From: Balneolales bacterium
GTDB lineage: Bacteria; Bacteroidota; Rhodothermia; Balneolales; Cyclonatronaceae
Direction of reading: 5' to 3'
Length of the DNA: 37,171 nucleotides
NCBI GenBank assembly: GCA_020832405.1
Contig: JAFIET010000037.1
Span: 1-37,171, forward strand
Below the pieces are notes generated by a model, which worked only from the letters and a program-made list of their open reading frames with translations, was not told where the DNA came from and searched no databases. The translations under genes were made by a program, and so were the position numbers. Positions 16,252 to 25,201 of the stretch are shown piece after piece (the stretch's first letter is position 1; each line of letters begins with the position of its first letter).

Positions 16252-17535
16252 ATGAACGTTTTGCTGATTGGAAGCGGAGGGCGTGAGCATGCGCTGGCAT
16301 GGGCCCTCTGCAAATCGGCGCGGACCGGCAGCCTGTTTATAGCGCCGGGGAATCCCGGTACGGTCCGCTGCGGCACCAATGTCGCGCTTAATGCCTCTGA
16401 CCACGCGGCTGTGCTTGCATTTATTGAGGAGCACGAAATCGGCCTCACCGTTGTGGGGCCCGAACAGCCGCTGGTAGAAGGCATCACCGATTTCCTCACG
16501 GCGAACGGGAAGCTTGTTTTCGGACCGACACAGGCCGCTGCTCAGCTCGAAGGCAGCAAGAGCTTCGCCAAGGGCATCATGAAAAAATACGGCGTGCCTA
16601 CCGGCGATTACCTTGTTTTTGAAGGGCACGAGGCCGGTGCCGCCCGTGAGCACATCACCCGAAACAACAGCTGGCCGATGGTGCTGAAAGCCGACGGACT
16701 CGCGGCCGGCAAGGGCGTCTTCATCCCGCAAAACCTGGATGAAGCCCTGTGGTCGCTCGATGCCCTGCTCGCTGACGGCCTCTACGGCAAGCCGGGAAGC
16801 CGGCTGGTGATCGAAGAATTTCTGAGCGGTGAAGAAGTTTCGGTCTTTGCCGTTTGTGACGGCAAAAATACGCGCATCCTCATGCATGCGCAGGATCACA
16901 AGCGCATAGGCGACGGCGATACCGGCCTGAACACCGGCGGCATGGGTGCGTACGGCCCGACCCCGCTGCTCGACGAAGCCGGTCTCGAAGGCGTGCGCCT
17001 CACCGTTGTGGAGCCCATGCTGCGCGGCATGGCCGCTGAAGGTTCGCCTTACACCGGCGTGCTCTACTGCGGCCTGATGATGACGCCCGACGGCCCCAAA
17101 GTGATTGAGTTCAACTGCCGCTTCGGCGACCCGGAGTGTCAGGTCATTATGCCGGCGCTGCAGTCGGATTTCACCGAGCTGCTTTTGGCCGCCTGCGAAG
17201 GCCGGCTCGACTCCTACGAACCCGTAGTTGACACCCAAAGCTGGTACACCTGCCTGGTGCTGGCCTCGGGCGGTTACCCCGGCAGCTATGAAAAGGGCAA
17301 GGTGATCAGCGGCATCCCGGCGGAATCGGAGCAGGTACAGGTGTTTCATGCCGGTACCAAAACCGATGAATCCGGGCGGCTCGTTACCAACGGCGGCCGC
17401 GTGCTGAATGTCGTGGCCAAAGGCGAAACCCTGGCCGATTCCATAAGGCTTGCCTACGAGGCGGCGGCTCAGATTTCTTTTGAAGGCCTCTACAAACGAA
17501 CCGATATCGGTGCCAAAGGTCTGGCCCGCTTTTAG
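16252..17535 (+). CDS. purD: Phosphoribosylamine-glycine ligase (GAR synthetase)
   Basis: About 427 residues from the ATG at 16252, which puts the family's N-terminal MNVLLIGSGGREHAL at residue 1 behind a GGAAAA ribosome-binding site. An ATG at 16228, overlapping the tpiA stop by eight bases, is an alternative and would add eight residues. It is an ATP-grasp enzyme: KADGLAAGKGV (ATP loop), HDHKR-like AQDHKRIGDGD, GGMGAYGPTP and EFNCRFGDPECQ (metal and substrate). It makes glycinamide ribonucleotide, the second step of purine synthesis. purC, another step, lies at 25.2 kb on the other strand. Confidence 0.96.
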   Translation: MNVLLIGSGGREHALAWALCKSARTGSLFIAPGNPGTVRCGTNVALNASDHAAVLAFIEEHEIGLTVVGPEQPLVEGITDFLTANGKLVFGPTQAAAQLEGSKSFAKGIMKKYGVPTGDYLVFEGHEAGAAREHITRNNSWPMVLKADGLAAGKGVFIPQNLDEALWSLDALLADGLYGKPGSRLVIEEFLSGEEVSVFAVCDGKNTRILMHAQDHKRIGDGDTGLNTGGMGAYGPTPLLDEAGLEGVRLTVVEPMLRGMAAEGSPYTGVLYCGLMMTPDGPKVIEFNCRFGDPECQVIMPALQSDFTELLLAACEGRLDSYEPVVDTQSWYTCLVLASGGYPGSYEKGKVISGIPAESEQVQVFHAGTKTDESGRLVTNGGRVLNVVAKGETLADSIRLAYEAAAQISFEGLYKRTDIGAKGLARF

Positions 17536-17546
17536 GGTGTAACCGC

Positions 17547-18476
17547 ATGATTTTTTTTCGGATGATGGCACCCGGCCGGCTTCCGGTATTGCTGCTTGCT
17601 TTGCTGGCCTGGGGCTGCGGCACAACATCGGGTTCGGGCGTAAACGAAACCGGCGAAGGGGCCGAAACGGCCCAAACCGTAGAGGAGGAATTGCCCTGGC
17701 CTGTTTTGGTGAGCGGCCTGCGAGATGCGGCGGCCCTTGATGTTGTACCAACCGACGGCCGGATTTTAATCCTTGAGCGTGGCAGGCACCGGTTGCTGGT
17801 TATCGGGGATGACGGCACAAGGCTTGACTCCCTCGGAGTTCGCGGCCGCGGTAACTACCGCTTTGATACGCCTGAATCGCTTGATGCCACTAACGGGCTG
17901 CAGCTGTTTGTTTCTGACCTCAATAACGGTCGGGTGCAGCAGTTCGACCGGCGGCTGAGCTATCTGAGCAGCATCAAGCCATCGGGTGCAGCCGATTCGG
18001 ACGGATTTTTTAGGCCGGGTCCGCTGGTAGTAAACACGTTTGGTGAACTTTTTGTAACTGACGCCGACTCCGGAGAGTTGCTGCGTTTCGACCGGAACGG
18101 GCGGCTGCTGCAGCGTACCGATCTGCGCGACAGCGAGCTGATGCTCCCGGTAAGGGGCATGCTGGTAAGAGAAGATGTTCTTTTCATTTTAGAGAGTGGC
18201 CGCGGGCTGGTGCACGAGCTCGGCTCGCAGGGCAGCTGGCGCAGGTTTATTGCCGGCACTGAAGGCAGCATGGCTGTTGCTGCTGAGCGCGATCTGTTCT
18301 GGGTGATAAGTGCCGGAGAGCTTGCAGCCTTCAGCTGGGAAGGGCGGGAAATGCAGCGGTTCAGGCACGGAATTTCTGAACCGGCTACAGGGCTGGCCGC
18401 CGGAGTGGAGGCGCTCTATGTTTTAACCGCAACGGCCGTGTACCGCATACCGCGAAGTGCCATTACCGAAGGCTGA
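17547..18476 (+). CDS. Lipoprotein with NHL-like beta-propeller
   Basis: 309 residues. The hydrophobic N-terminus ends in LLAWGC, so Cys24 is a likely lipidation site and the protein probably sits in the periplasmic face of the envelope. After a Thr/Glu-rich linker (25-48) come repeated four-stranded blades with NHL-type wording such as LFVSDLNNGRVQQFDR (about 114-129) and LFVTDADSGELLRFDR (about 167-182). That pattern indicates a six-bladed propeller, often a binding module. No catalytic signature is seen. It begins 11 bases after purD and may be co-transcribed, but its role cannot be tied to purine synthesis. Confidence 0.75.
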   Translation: MIFFRMMAPGRLPVLLLALLAWGCGTTSGSGVNETGEGAETAQTVEEELPWPVLVSGLRDAAALDVVPTDGRILILERGRHRLLVIGDDGTRLDSLGVRGRGNYRFDTPESLDATNGLQLFVSDLNNGRVQQFDRRLSYLSSIKPSGAADSDGFFRPGPLVVNTFGELFVTDADSGELLRFDRNGRLLQRTDLRDSELMLPVRGMLVREDVLFILESGRGLVHELGSQGSWRRFIAGTEGSMAVAAERDLFWVISAGELAAFSWEGREMQRFRHGISEPATGLAAGVEALYVLTATAVYRIPRSAITEG

Positions 18477-18506
18477 AAGGCCACCGGAAATGATATCCCG
18501 CATAAA

Positions 18507-18534
18507 TTGATTATATTCTAAAGAGCTTTACTTT
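18507..18534 (+). promoter_or_regulatory. Sigma70-like promoter before small membrane protein
   Basis: TTGATT (18507-18512), a 16-base spacer and TACTTT (18529-18534) stand 22 bases before the ATG at 18556, so the transcript would have a short leader. The same -35 word, TTGATT, is seen before the ankyrin gene. The element may serve the small protein and mutL together. Confidence 0.35.
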
Positions 18535-18555
18535 ACACCGATACGACTTTTCATT

Positions 18556-18765
18556 ATGCTTGGACCCATCATCGGAAAACGAAAATCGCATAAACGCTTT
18601 GAGTATAAACCCCGCTATTACAACGAATCGAAAGAGCGGGCAAAACACGCGGGCCACAATATCCGGTTCGAAAGCAAATCAAGCCGCGGGCAGGTGCGCT
18701 CTATTTTGCTTTACGCGGCGCTGCTTTTTGGCCTGTTTTTTGTTTTTCTGCAGCTTGGGGCTTAG
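18556..18765 (+). CDS. Small basic single-pass membrane protein by mutL
   Basis: 69 residues: a basic front rich in Lys/Arg/Tyr (FEYKPRYYNESKERAK, about 15-30) followed by one membrane segment near the C-terminus (about 49-67). The FxYxPRYY wording resembles a short Bacteroidota family that some annotations misname riboflavin synthase beta; it has no enzyme residues. Another frame over the same bases is longer but Cys-rich and unlike any protein. Neighbour of mutL (79 bases to its start). Topology suggests a cytoplasmic basic head on a membrane anchor. Function unknown. Confidence 0.65.
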   Translation: MLGPIIGKRKSHKRFEYKPRYYNESKERAKHAGHNIRFESKSSRGQVRSILLYAALLFGLFFVFLQLGA

Positions 18766-18844
18766 GGCGTACTGCCAGGCCAGGCTGCTTCACCGGTTTT
18801 TTTTCCATCAGCACCTTTACGGATAAATCCTTCAACCCATCCCT

Positions 18845-20722
18845 TTGACTACTCCTTCAGACAGCGTTATTCATCTGTTACCATCAGAGCTTGCGAACAA
18901 AATAGCCGCCGGAGAGGTGGTAGAGCGACCTGCATCGGTGGTGAAAGAGCTGCTCGATAACGCCATTGACTCCGGTGCCGACAGCATCAAAGTGCTGATT
19001 CAGCAGTCCGGGCGCAGCATGATTCAGGTTACCGACAATGGTTGCGGTATGTCAAAAGAAGACCTTGTGATGTGTTTCAGGCGGCATGCAACATCCAAAA
19101 TAAGCAGCGCGGAAGATTTGTATAATATTCACACGCTGGGTTTCCGAGGTGAGGCTATGGCCTCGGTTGCCTCGGTTGCACAGGTTAACATCAAAACCCG
19201 GCGCATACAGGATGAAAGCGGCTGGGAGCATGAGGTTCGCGGCGGGCAGGAGAAAGAGCCGGTACCGGCTGCCACGCAGGCGGGTACAAGCGTAACGGTA
19301 CGCAATCTTTTTTTTAACGTACCGGCGCGGCGGGCTTTCCTGAAAACTGATGCAACCGAGCTGCGGCACATCATCATTGCTGTACAGCAGGCTGCACTGG
19401 CCCATCCTGAAATCGCATTTGAGTTCTCTGACGAAAAAGAAAATATTTACCGGCTGCCATCCGGGTCACTTGCAGACCGTATAGCCGGCATCTACGGTAA
19501 ATCATACCGGGCCAGCCTGCTGCCTGTGGAAGAATCAACCAGCCTGTTCACCCTTCGCGGGTATCTGATTGATCCCAAAATGGCCAAGAAAAACAGGGGC
19601 GAGCAGTTTTTGTTTGTAAACGGAAGGCCGTTCATGCACAGGCATCTCAACTACATTATTCAGAATGTTTATTCATCCTGGATCGGAAAAGAAATGTACC
19701 CCTTTTATGCGCTCTACTATGAGCTGGAGCCGGGAAAAATTGATGTAAATGTGCATCCCTCGAAGCTCGAAATCAAGTTTGAAGATGAGCGAAGCGTGGC
19801 CGCCTTCACAAGGTCAATCATTACGCGTTCATTGAATGAGCGGTTTAATGTGCCTGATGCATCTTTTGATGAAACCGGGGAGCGCCCTCCCCGGCAGCCG
19901 TTTACCTTTCCGGAGGGTTTCGGGGGAGGCAGCGGCAGCAGTTTGCCCGGCAACCGGGGCGGCAGCTGGCCTGACCGTTTCGGTACCGACAGTGACCGCA
20001 GAACTTTTGGAAATAAAGGCTTCAACGGCAACGAGATGATGGAAAAACTTTATCCTTCGGGAATTTCTGAACAGCTGGGGGGCACAGCCGGTTTCGGGCA
20101 GGCTGAAGGAGAGCAGGCAGCCTCACGCAGTGCGCAACCGGCTGAAAAAGTGTACGACAAACACCGCGGCTACTGGCAGCTGCACGATCAGTACATTATT
20201 TCACAGACCCGCTCGGGTATGTTCATTATCGATCAGTATGCGGCACACACCCGCATCATTTTTGAGCGGGCCACCAACAGTGCCGAAGCCGGCCTTCCGG
20301 GCACACAGCAGCTGCTGTTTCCGCAAATAATTGATTTTTCTGCTTCCGATTTTGCTTTATTGAAGGATGTGCTGCCAACCCTTAGAAAAATCGGATTCAA
20401 TATTCAGCTGATGAGCGGTAATTCTGCGCAGGTGCTTGGCGTACCTGCTGAACTTACCAAAATAGATGAGAAGCCCATCATCGAAAGTATTTTGCAAGAT
20501 TTTCAGAATATGGGTAACACGAGCGGCCTTGACCCGAAGGAAAAGCTGTTGTTTGCCTATGCTACCAAAGCGGCTATACCAAGAGGACGAAAACTTAATT
20601 TTCCGGAGATGGAAGCCCTCATAGACCAGCTTTTTGCGTGCAGCAATCCTTTCTTTGACCCGGTTAACAGACCAACGACAGTCTTTATCCCTCTGGACGA
20701 CATACACAAGCGGTTCCGGTAA
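18845..20722 (+). CDS. mutL: DNA mismatch repair protein MutL
   Basis: 625 residues read from a TTG; the conserved N-terminus (IHLLPSELANKIAAGEVVERP) leaves no room for a later start. The GHKL ATPase is intact: Glu35 and Asn39 in KELLDNAIDSGA, DNGCGM (64-69), RHATSKI (80-86) and LGFRGEA (98-104). A Gly/Ser-rich linker lies at about 345-450. The C-terminal dimerisation domain lacks the nuclease motif: DQHAxxE reads DQYAAHT (463-469), and the CPHGRP-type box reads DPVNRPT. So the protein probably acts as an ATP-driven matchmaker and not as a nicking enzyme, unless other ligands substitute. No mutS or mutH is present here. Confidence 0.94.
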   Translation: MTTPSDSVIHLLPSELANKIAAGEVVERPASVVKELLDNAIDSGADSIKVLIQQSGRSMIQVTDNGCGMSKEDLVMCFRRHATSKISSAEDLYNIHTLGFRGEAMASVASVAQVNIKTRRIQDESGWEHEVRGGQEKEPVPAATQAGTSVTVRNLFFNVPARRAFLKTDATELRHIIIAVQQAALAHPEIAFEFSDEKENIYRLPSGSLADRIAGIYGKSYRASLLPVEESTSLFTLRGYLIDPKMAKKNRGEQFLFVNGRPFMHRHLNYIIQNVYSSWIGKEMYPFYALYYELEPGKIDVNVHPSKLEIKFEDERSVAAFTRSIITRSLNERFNVPDASFDETGERPPRQPFTFPEGFGGGSGSSLPGNRGGSWPDRFGTDSDRRTFGNKGFNGNEMMEKLYPSGISEQLGGTAGFGQAEGEQAASRSAQPAEKVYDKHRGYWQLHDQYIISQTRSGMFIIDQYAAHTRIIFERATNSAEAGLPGTQQLLFPQIIDFSASDFALLKDVLPTLRKIGFNIQLMSGNSAQVLGVPAELTKIDEKPIIESILQDFQNMGNTSGLDPKEKLLFAYATKAAIPRGRKLNFPEMEALIDQLFACSNPFFDPVNRPTTVFIPLDDIHKRFR

Positions 20723-20801
20723 CAGAGTTTTTGCTGGCTGAATGTATCACCGCCGAAAATAGTTTTCTTAGCAACATCTGAAAACGAAATCTCTGCACGG
20801 T

Positions 20802-21170
20802 ATGGCTTCTTTCGCAATTATTGAATTCGGACTGCTCATAATCGCTTTGGTATTGACCTGGCTGCACGTTAACTGGCTCAAAAACCGAAAAGGACGGGTA
20901 AGTACTGAAGAACAGCTTAACAGCATGTTCAATCATGAATGGAACGGAAAGGATGAAGATGAAATCTATGCCTGGTACCGGGTTCGCTTTAAAGTGATGC
21001 AGCTGGAAAACGACGGCAGCCGCCGCAATCAAAAACTTGAGCGGATTGAAGCGTACATCCGCAGGCTGAGCAGCCGGCCCATGCGCTCCGCAGCTTACGT
21101 TACCCAAAAAGGAGAACTGGAAAATGCCGGCGATAACAACGACCCCGGCTTAGGGGTATTCACCAGCTGA
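20802..21170 (+). CDS. Small membrane-anchored protein, unknown function
   Basis: 122 residues. One N-terminal membrane helix (about 5-24, with no cleavage motif) is followed by a charged cytoplasmic or periplasmic tail. The tail includes a predicted helical, Arg/Glu-rich part with WYRVRFKVMQLEND and RRNQKLERIEAYIRRL, possibly a short coiled coil (60-90). It has no motif I recognise. It begins 79 bases after mutL, and its last 21 bases overlap the convergent YdjM-like gene. Good codon pattern and a plausible ATG make it likely real. Confidence 0.6.
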   Translation: MASFAIIEFGLLIIALVLTWLHVNWLKNRKGRVSTEEQLNSMFNHEWNGKDEDEIYAWYRVRFKVMQLENDGSRRNQKLERIEAYIRRLSSRPMRSAAYVTQKGELENAGDNNDPGLGVFTS

Positions 21171-22229
21171 ATGCAGTTTTTCCTTACCGGCATTGGCATT
21201 AAGGATGCGCTGCCACAGCAGCCGGAAAGATTCTGACTCCCGCCCGCGCTCAACCCTAAGGCGGATACGCTCAACCACAAAATCTGTGTCTATTTCGCTC
21301 CGGCTCAGGGTATAGGAGAAAGCATAAGGCGATGAAACCTCATCTGAAAACTCAGCTACACGGCCAAAACGGAGATCGTTAAACAGAAATCCGGTTTCGG
21401 TTTCTTCTATTTTGTAGAAACCTTCACTCACCCAGCGCAGCCGCTGTACCGGGCTTTTTCCGTGATAGGGAGCTAAGAGGTGATGGTTTCCCTCAACCTC
21501 TTCCAGTGCAATTACCTGCTGACCGTCTATCACTGAAAAGTAACCCACAACGTAGCGGTCTTCACCCCGCAGCTGAGCGATTCCGCGCCATAAAAGATTG
21601 TTGAACAGCGTAGGTTTGATGTCAGTTTTTGCTGCCTCATAACCCTGCTGCTTAAAAGCAGCGTGAAAAGCCCGTTCCACCTGTGTTTTATTCACTACTG
21701 TGAAAGCAAGGTAAGCTGTTGCCAGGAAAATGGCGGCCGTACTTATATAAAGGCGCCGCCGGTGATCTGTGCGGGCGATGAGCAGCCATGAAACGCCAAT
21801 CAGCAGTGGCAGCGTAAAAAGAGGATCGATTACGGAAATGGTGCTCAGGGCAATGGCATCCGGGATGAAAGGCAGAAAAAGCTGTGTGCCATACGAAGTA
21901 AAACTGTCGAGCAGGGTATGGGTGAGCTGAGCAAGAAACACGAGCAGGGTCCATTGCTGCCAGTTTGCCGTATGTTTATGGTTTCTGTGAATACGGTTTA
22001 TGAGCCATCCGTAAAGAGGCGAAGTTGCGATGATGAACAGCAGGCTGTGGGTAATACCCCGGTGAAAAATTAATTTATCAAGGTCAGACATAAAGGCCCC
22101 GGCCAGCACGTCGATATCCGGTGCAGTGGCTGCTACGGCTCCCCAAAGCATGGCTTTTTTGCCTGCATAACGGCCCAGTACGGCTTCCCCTATGGCAGCG
22201 CCGAGGAGGATGTGGGTGAGTGAATCCAT
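21150..22229 (-). CDS. YdjM-type membrane-bound metal-dependent hydrolase
   Basis: 359 residues. It has the signature of the YdjM/PF04307 family: MDSLTHILLG at residue 1 (His6), the acidic PDID (37-40), and HRGITHSL (56-63, His56 and His61). These His/Asp residues probably bind metal. Several membrane helices follow across residues 65-190, then a soluble tail (about 190-359). The family is annotated as inner-membrane hydrolases; the E. coli member is under LexA control. I see no SOS box upstream, so regulation here is unknown. Its 3' end overlaps the convergent gene by 21 bases. Confidence 0.85.
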   Translation of the reverse strand: MDSLTHILLGAAIGEAVLGRYAGKKAMLWGAVAATAPDIDVLAGAFMSDLDKLIFHRGITHSLLFIIATSPLYGWLINRIHRNHKHTANWQQWTLLVFLAQLTHTLLDSFTSYGTQLFLPFIPDAIALSTISVIDPLFTLPLLIGVSWLLIARTDHRRRLYISTAAIFLATAYLAFTVVNKTQVERAFHAAFKQQGYEAAKTDIKPTLFNNLLWRGIAQLRGEDRYVVGYFSVIDGQQVIALEEVEGNHHLLAPYHGKSPVQRLRWVSEGFYKIEETETGFLFNDLRFGRVAEFSDEVSSPYAFSYTLSRSEIDTDFVVERIRLRVERGRESESFRLLWQRILNANAGKEKLHSAGEYP

Positions 22230-22398
22230 AATAAAATGAGGGTGTGATGATGAACAGCTTAAAAGCTTACATGATTGACTGGAAGGTCTTGTAATTCAGG
22301 AACCTTAAATCAAAATTGATTATTTTTCGCAGGAATAATTCAAACGGGTGATGGTTTTCGGGACGCATCACCTATCAAAATAAACTAAAATACCGACT

Positions 22399-22890
22399 AT
22401 GCCATCATTCGACGCTGTTAACGAAATTGACCTACAGGAAGTAGATAACGCCATCAATAACACCATGAAAGAAATCCGGACCCGTTACGATTTTCGGGAT
22501 TCGAATGCGGAAGTTGAGTTTAACCGCAAAACCAAACTGATTTCTGTGCAGGTTGAAGACAATATGAAGCTTCGCGCCGTGCGTGATATGCTGGTAGCAA
22601 ACTTCATCAAGCGCAAGCTGAGCCCGAAAAGCATGGAATTTAAGGAAGAAGAAGGCACCTCACACGGAGGCCTGCGGCAAACAGTTGTACTTAAGGAAGG
22701 CATTGATAAAGAGAACGCCAAAAAAATTGTGAAGCTGGTGAAAGACAGCAAGATTAAAGTGCAGGCGGCTGTACACGACGACAAGGTGCGGGTAACCGGA
22801 AAGAAAATTGACGATTTGCAGGAAGTGATGGCCTTAATTAAAGGCTCAGAGCTTGAGCTTCCAATACAGTTTAATAATATGAAAAGTTAG
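22399..22890 (+). CDS. yajQ: YajQ-family nucleotide-binding protein
   Basis: 163 residues, the full family length. It opens MPSFDAVNEIDLQEVDNAIN and carries the ferredoxin-like repeats typical of YajQ, including RYDFRDSNAEVEF, EGIDKENAKKIVKLVKDSKIKVQAAV and VRVTGKKIDDLQ. In some bacteria YajQ-like proteins bind cyclic di-GMP and tune transcription factors; elsewhere the role is unclear. No diguanylate cyclase is encoded in this window. The gene is alone, with its end 11 bases from the end of the convergent patatin gene. Confidence 0.93.
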   Translation: MPSFDAVNEIDLQEVDNAINNTMKEIRTRYDFRDSNAEVEFNRKTKLISVQVEDNMKLRAVRDMLVANFIKRKLSPKSMEFKEEEGTSHGGLRQTVVLKEGIDKENAKKIVKLVKDSKIKVQAAVHDDKVRVTGKKIDDLQEVMALIKGSELELPIQFNNMKS

Positions 22891-22901
22891 TTACGGCCTT
22901 C

Positions 22902-25145
22902 TTAAAACGGAATCCCTACCGAGTACATAATCATCAGTGGATTCCGCTGGCTGCCCATAATGGCCGCCTGCATCGGGGCAATGCGTGTGTTAACCCCAAA
23001 ACCCAGGCCCCAGCCAACCCGAAGGGGTGTTTTCCTGAAATTGGTTTCATCAAGCCGTTCGGTGCTGCCAACACTTGTGCGTACCGATACGAAATACTCG
23101 GGCAAAAACTCATATCGCAGCCCGGTCTGAAAAATCCGGATATTGTTCGAGCTGATTTCATCAACCCTGAAGCCCGGATACTCAGGATAGCCGCCAAAGC
23201 GAAAACGCCAGTGCAGAGGGAGTTCAGCGCGGGTTGAGGTTCCGATACGTGCAGATGTAAGCAGTACAAGTTCCTCCCGGATCTCAAAATATCCCTGCCA
23301 GGAAGCAAATGCCTGAAAGAAATTGACGGCGGTATCGAGTATATCAACTGACTGAGATGCTTCAATGTTAAGCTGATGCCCCTTTTTGGTGAAGGTTACC
23401 CGGTCGGTATTGTCAAAATCGAAACGTGTAATGATCTGGCTGATGCTCGTTGAGCCAAACGGGAAAACTACTTCTCCTACCCGCGTATTGATATTAAAAA
23501 ACTCCTGCCTGAGGCCAACTGAAACCATGGACTGATTATCCATGTGGGGTACAAACATGCCTTCAAGAAAAAAGGAATTCGTATTAAAAGTTGAAACCCG
23601 GTTTCCGGCGTTGTTGAATTCATCGATTTGGTACAGGCTGTAGTTTGCTCTTAAGGCCAGCGCGTTGTTGTACTCGCTGCGCAGGTAGTTAAAGAAACGG
23701 ATATCAACCGATGGCTCTTCACCCAGTTTGAAGTTTGCCCGGGTTACCGAACTGGCGTAGAACATATTCCGGAACGTAGTATTGAGCAGCAGCGAAGCCC
23801 GGCGGTAGTTGTCATAATAGAAACCAAATCGGAACATATCCTGAACACGCTCAACGGCAACCAATTCAAGAATAAAAGCATCTTCGGCATTATCATAATC
23901 GTGATCGGGTACCAGCCGGAAACTGATGCTGTTAAAAAACTGGGTTCCGTACACGTTTTCGATACCAAGCTGAATATCCTGCTTGCTCAGCATATTACCG
24001 GGCTGCAGCATGAAGCGGCTCAGTGTGTTCAGTTCTGAAGCTGATTGAACACCTATAAGCCGGATGTCAGAAATGTAGTAGCGCATTGGTTCTTCAATCA
24101 TGCGCGGCACCCTTGTCGGGCCTCCTCTTATTTCATTAATTGAATGTGCGAGTGCACTCAGCTCATCATAGCGCGAGCGGGCCAGCTCTTCACCCAAACG
24201 AATGAGGTCAGCAGCTGATTCAAAATCGAGTACGCCAAAATCGGTGATACGGCTGTCCTGGAAGTTATAATCAGCCAGTGATTGTGATTGCTCAATACTT
24301 TTATAGATCTGAAAAGAAACAGTCTGATCGAGAATATCGATGATGTTAAACAGCTGGTCGGCTGACCTTAGCGGATCGCTGACATTTACAGCGAGTACGA
24401 TATCTGCTCCAAGTTCGAGGGCTTCTTCGACCGGCAGGTTTCTGACTACGCCGCCATCAACCAAAACACGCCCGTTTATTTGTTTGGGCATAAATGCGGT
24501 GGGGATGGAGATACTCGCCCGGATGGCTTCCGAGGGAAATCCTTCTGTAATCACTATGGCTTCACCGGTTTCCAGATCAGTTGCAACACAGGCAAACGGA
24601 ATGGGGAAATCCAGGAAGTTCTGTTCGCCTGGGTAGCGCCAGCTAAGCTGATTCAGCAGGAGCTCGATGCGGTGCCCGGCTACTACGCCGGCAGGCAGGG
24701 TGATAGCACGGCCTACGATGGGGAGGGTGAGCAGGTACAGGCCGTCCCAGGCTTTTTCTTCCATGGGGATGTGCCTTCTGCGAATGGTATCGCTAAAGAG
24801 GTCGTCCCAGTTAAGGCTCATGGTGAGCTCTTCGAGTTGTTCGGTTGTATAACCCATCGCGTAAAGCCCGCCCACAAGTGCACCCATGCTCGTGCCGGTG
24901 ATGTAATCGATGGGCAGGCCGATTTCTTCCAGAACTTTAATGAAGCCGAGATGTGCGAAACCTTTTGCGCCGCCGCCGCTTAGAGCGAGCCCTATGCGTG
25001 TTTCGGCAGTGATTTCGGTATCGGGCAGCCGGTCGCCGTTTTTCTGATCGGTTGCAGCGGAGTATCCGGCAGCCATAACAGAAGAAAAGAGCAACAGCGT
25101 GGTCAGCGATCCTGCAAGGAGGCCAAACAGCTTAAGTTGTCGCAT
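22902..25145 (-). CDS. Patatin-like phospholipase fused to BamA-type barrel
   Basis: 747 residues with a signal peptide (hydrophobic 7-26). Patatin domain 50-335: the oxyanion loop GGGAKG (57-62), nucleophile Ser86 in GTSMG (84-88) and Asp230 in VDGG form the Ser-Asp dyad. A POTRA-like region spans about 353-430. It is followed by a 16-strand-type Omp85 barrel to the C-terminal aromatic residue (YSVGIPF). This layout is that of PlpD-type (type Vd) proteins, in which the barrel sits in the outer membrane and the lipase is displayed or released. The likely substrate is membrane phospholipid. It lies 56 bases downstream of purC on the same strand. Confidence 0.9.
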   Translation of the reverse strand: MRQLKLFGLLAGSLTTLLLFSSVMAAGYSAATDQKNGDRLPDTEITAETRIGLALSGGGAKGFAHLGFIKVLEEIGLPIDYITGTSMGALVGGLYAMGYTTEQLEELTMSLNWDDLFSDTIRRRHIPMEEKAWDGLYLLTLPIVGRAITLPAGVVAGHRIELLLNQLSWRYPGEQNFLDFPIPFACVATDLETGEAIVITEGFPSEAIRASISIPTAFMPKQINGRVLVDGGVVRNLPVEEALELGADIVLAVNVSDPLRSADQLFNIIDILDQTVSFQIYKSIEQSQSLADYNFQDSRITDFGVLDFESAADLIRLGEELARSRYDELSALAHSINEIRGGPTRVPRMIEEPMRYYISDIRLIGVQSASELNTLSRFMLQPGNMLSKQDIQLGIENVYGTQFFNSISFRLVPDHDYDNAEDAFILELVAVERVQDMFRFGFYYDNYRRASLLLNTTFRNMFYASSVTRANFKLGEEPSVDIRFFNYLRSEYNNALALRANYSLYQIDEFNNAGNRVSTFNTNSFFLEGMFVPHMDNQSMVSVGLRQEFFNINTRVGEVVFPFGSTSISQIITRFDFDNTDRVTFTKKGHQLNIEASQSVDILDTAVNFFQAFASWQGYFEIREELVLLTSARIGTSTRAELPLHWRFRFGGYPEYPGFRVDEISSNNIRIFQTGLRYEFLPEYFVSVRTSVGSTERLDETNFRKTPLRVGWGLGFGVNTRIAPMQAAIMGSQRNPLMIMYSVGIPF

Positions 25146-25201
25146 AAAGGTATAAATTCAGCGTAATGCGGTTTGTAATGACCGGCCACTATCAGCTAAG
25201 C

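Noticed and set aside
16171-17751. 526-codon open frame on the minus strand opposite purD
   Set aside because: It lies antisense to a certain gene. Codons with G or C at the third position make long stop-free antisense frames common in this genome. The protein has no recognisable motif.
18560-18826. Alternative 88-residue product over the small membrane protein
   Set aside because: The overlapping frame at 18556 has a better basic-head and membrane-anchor pattern and resembles a known small family.
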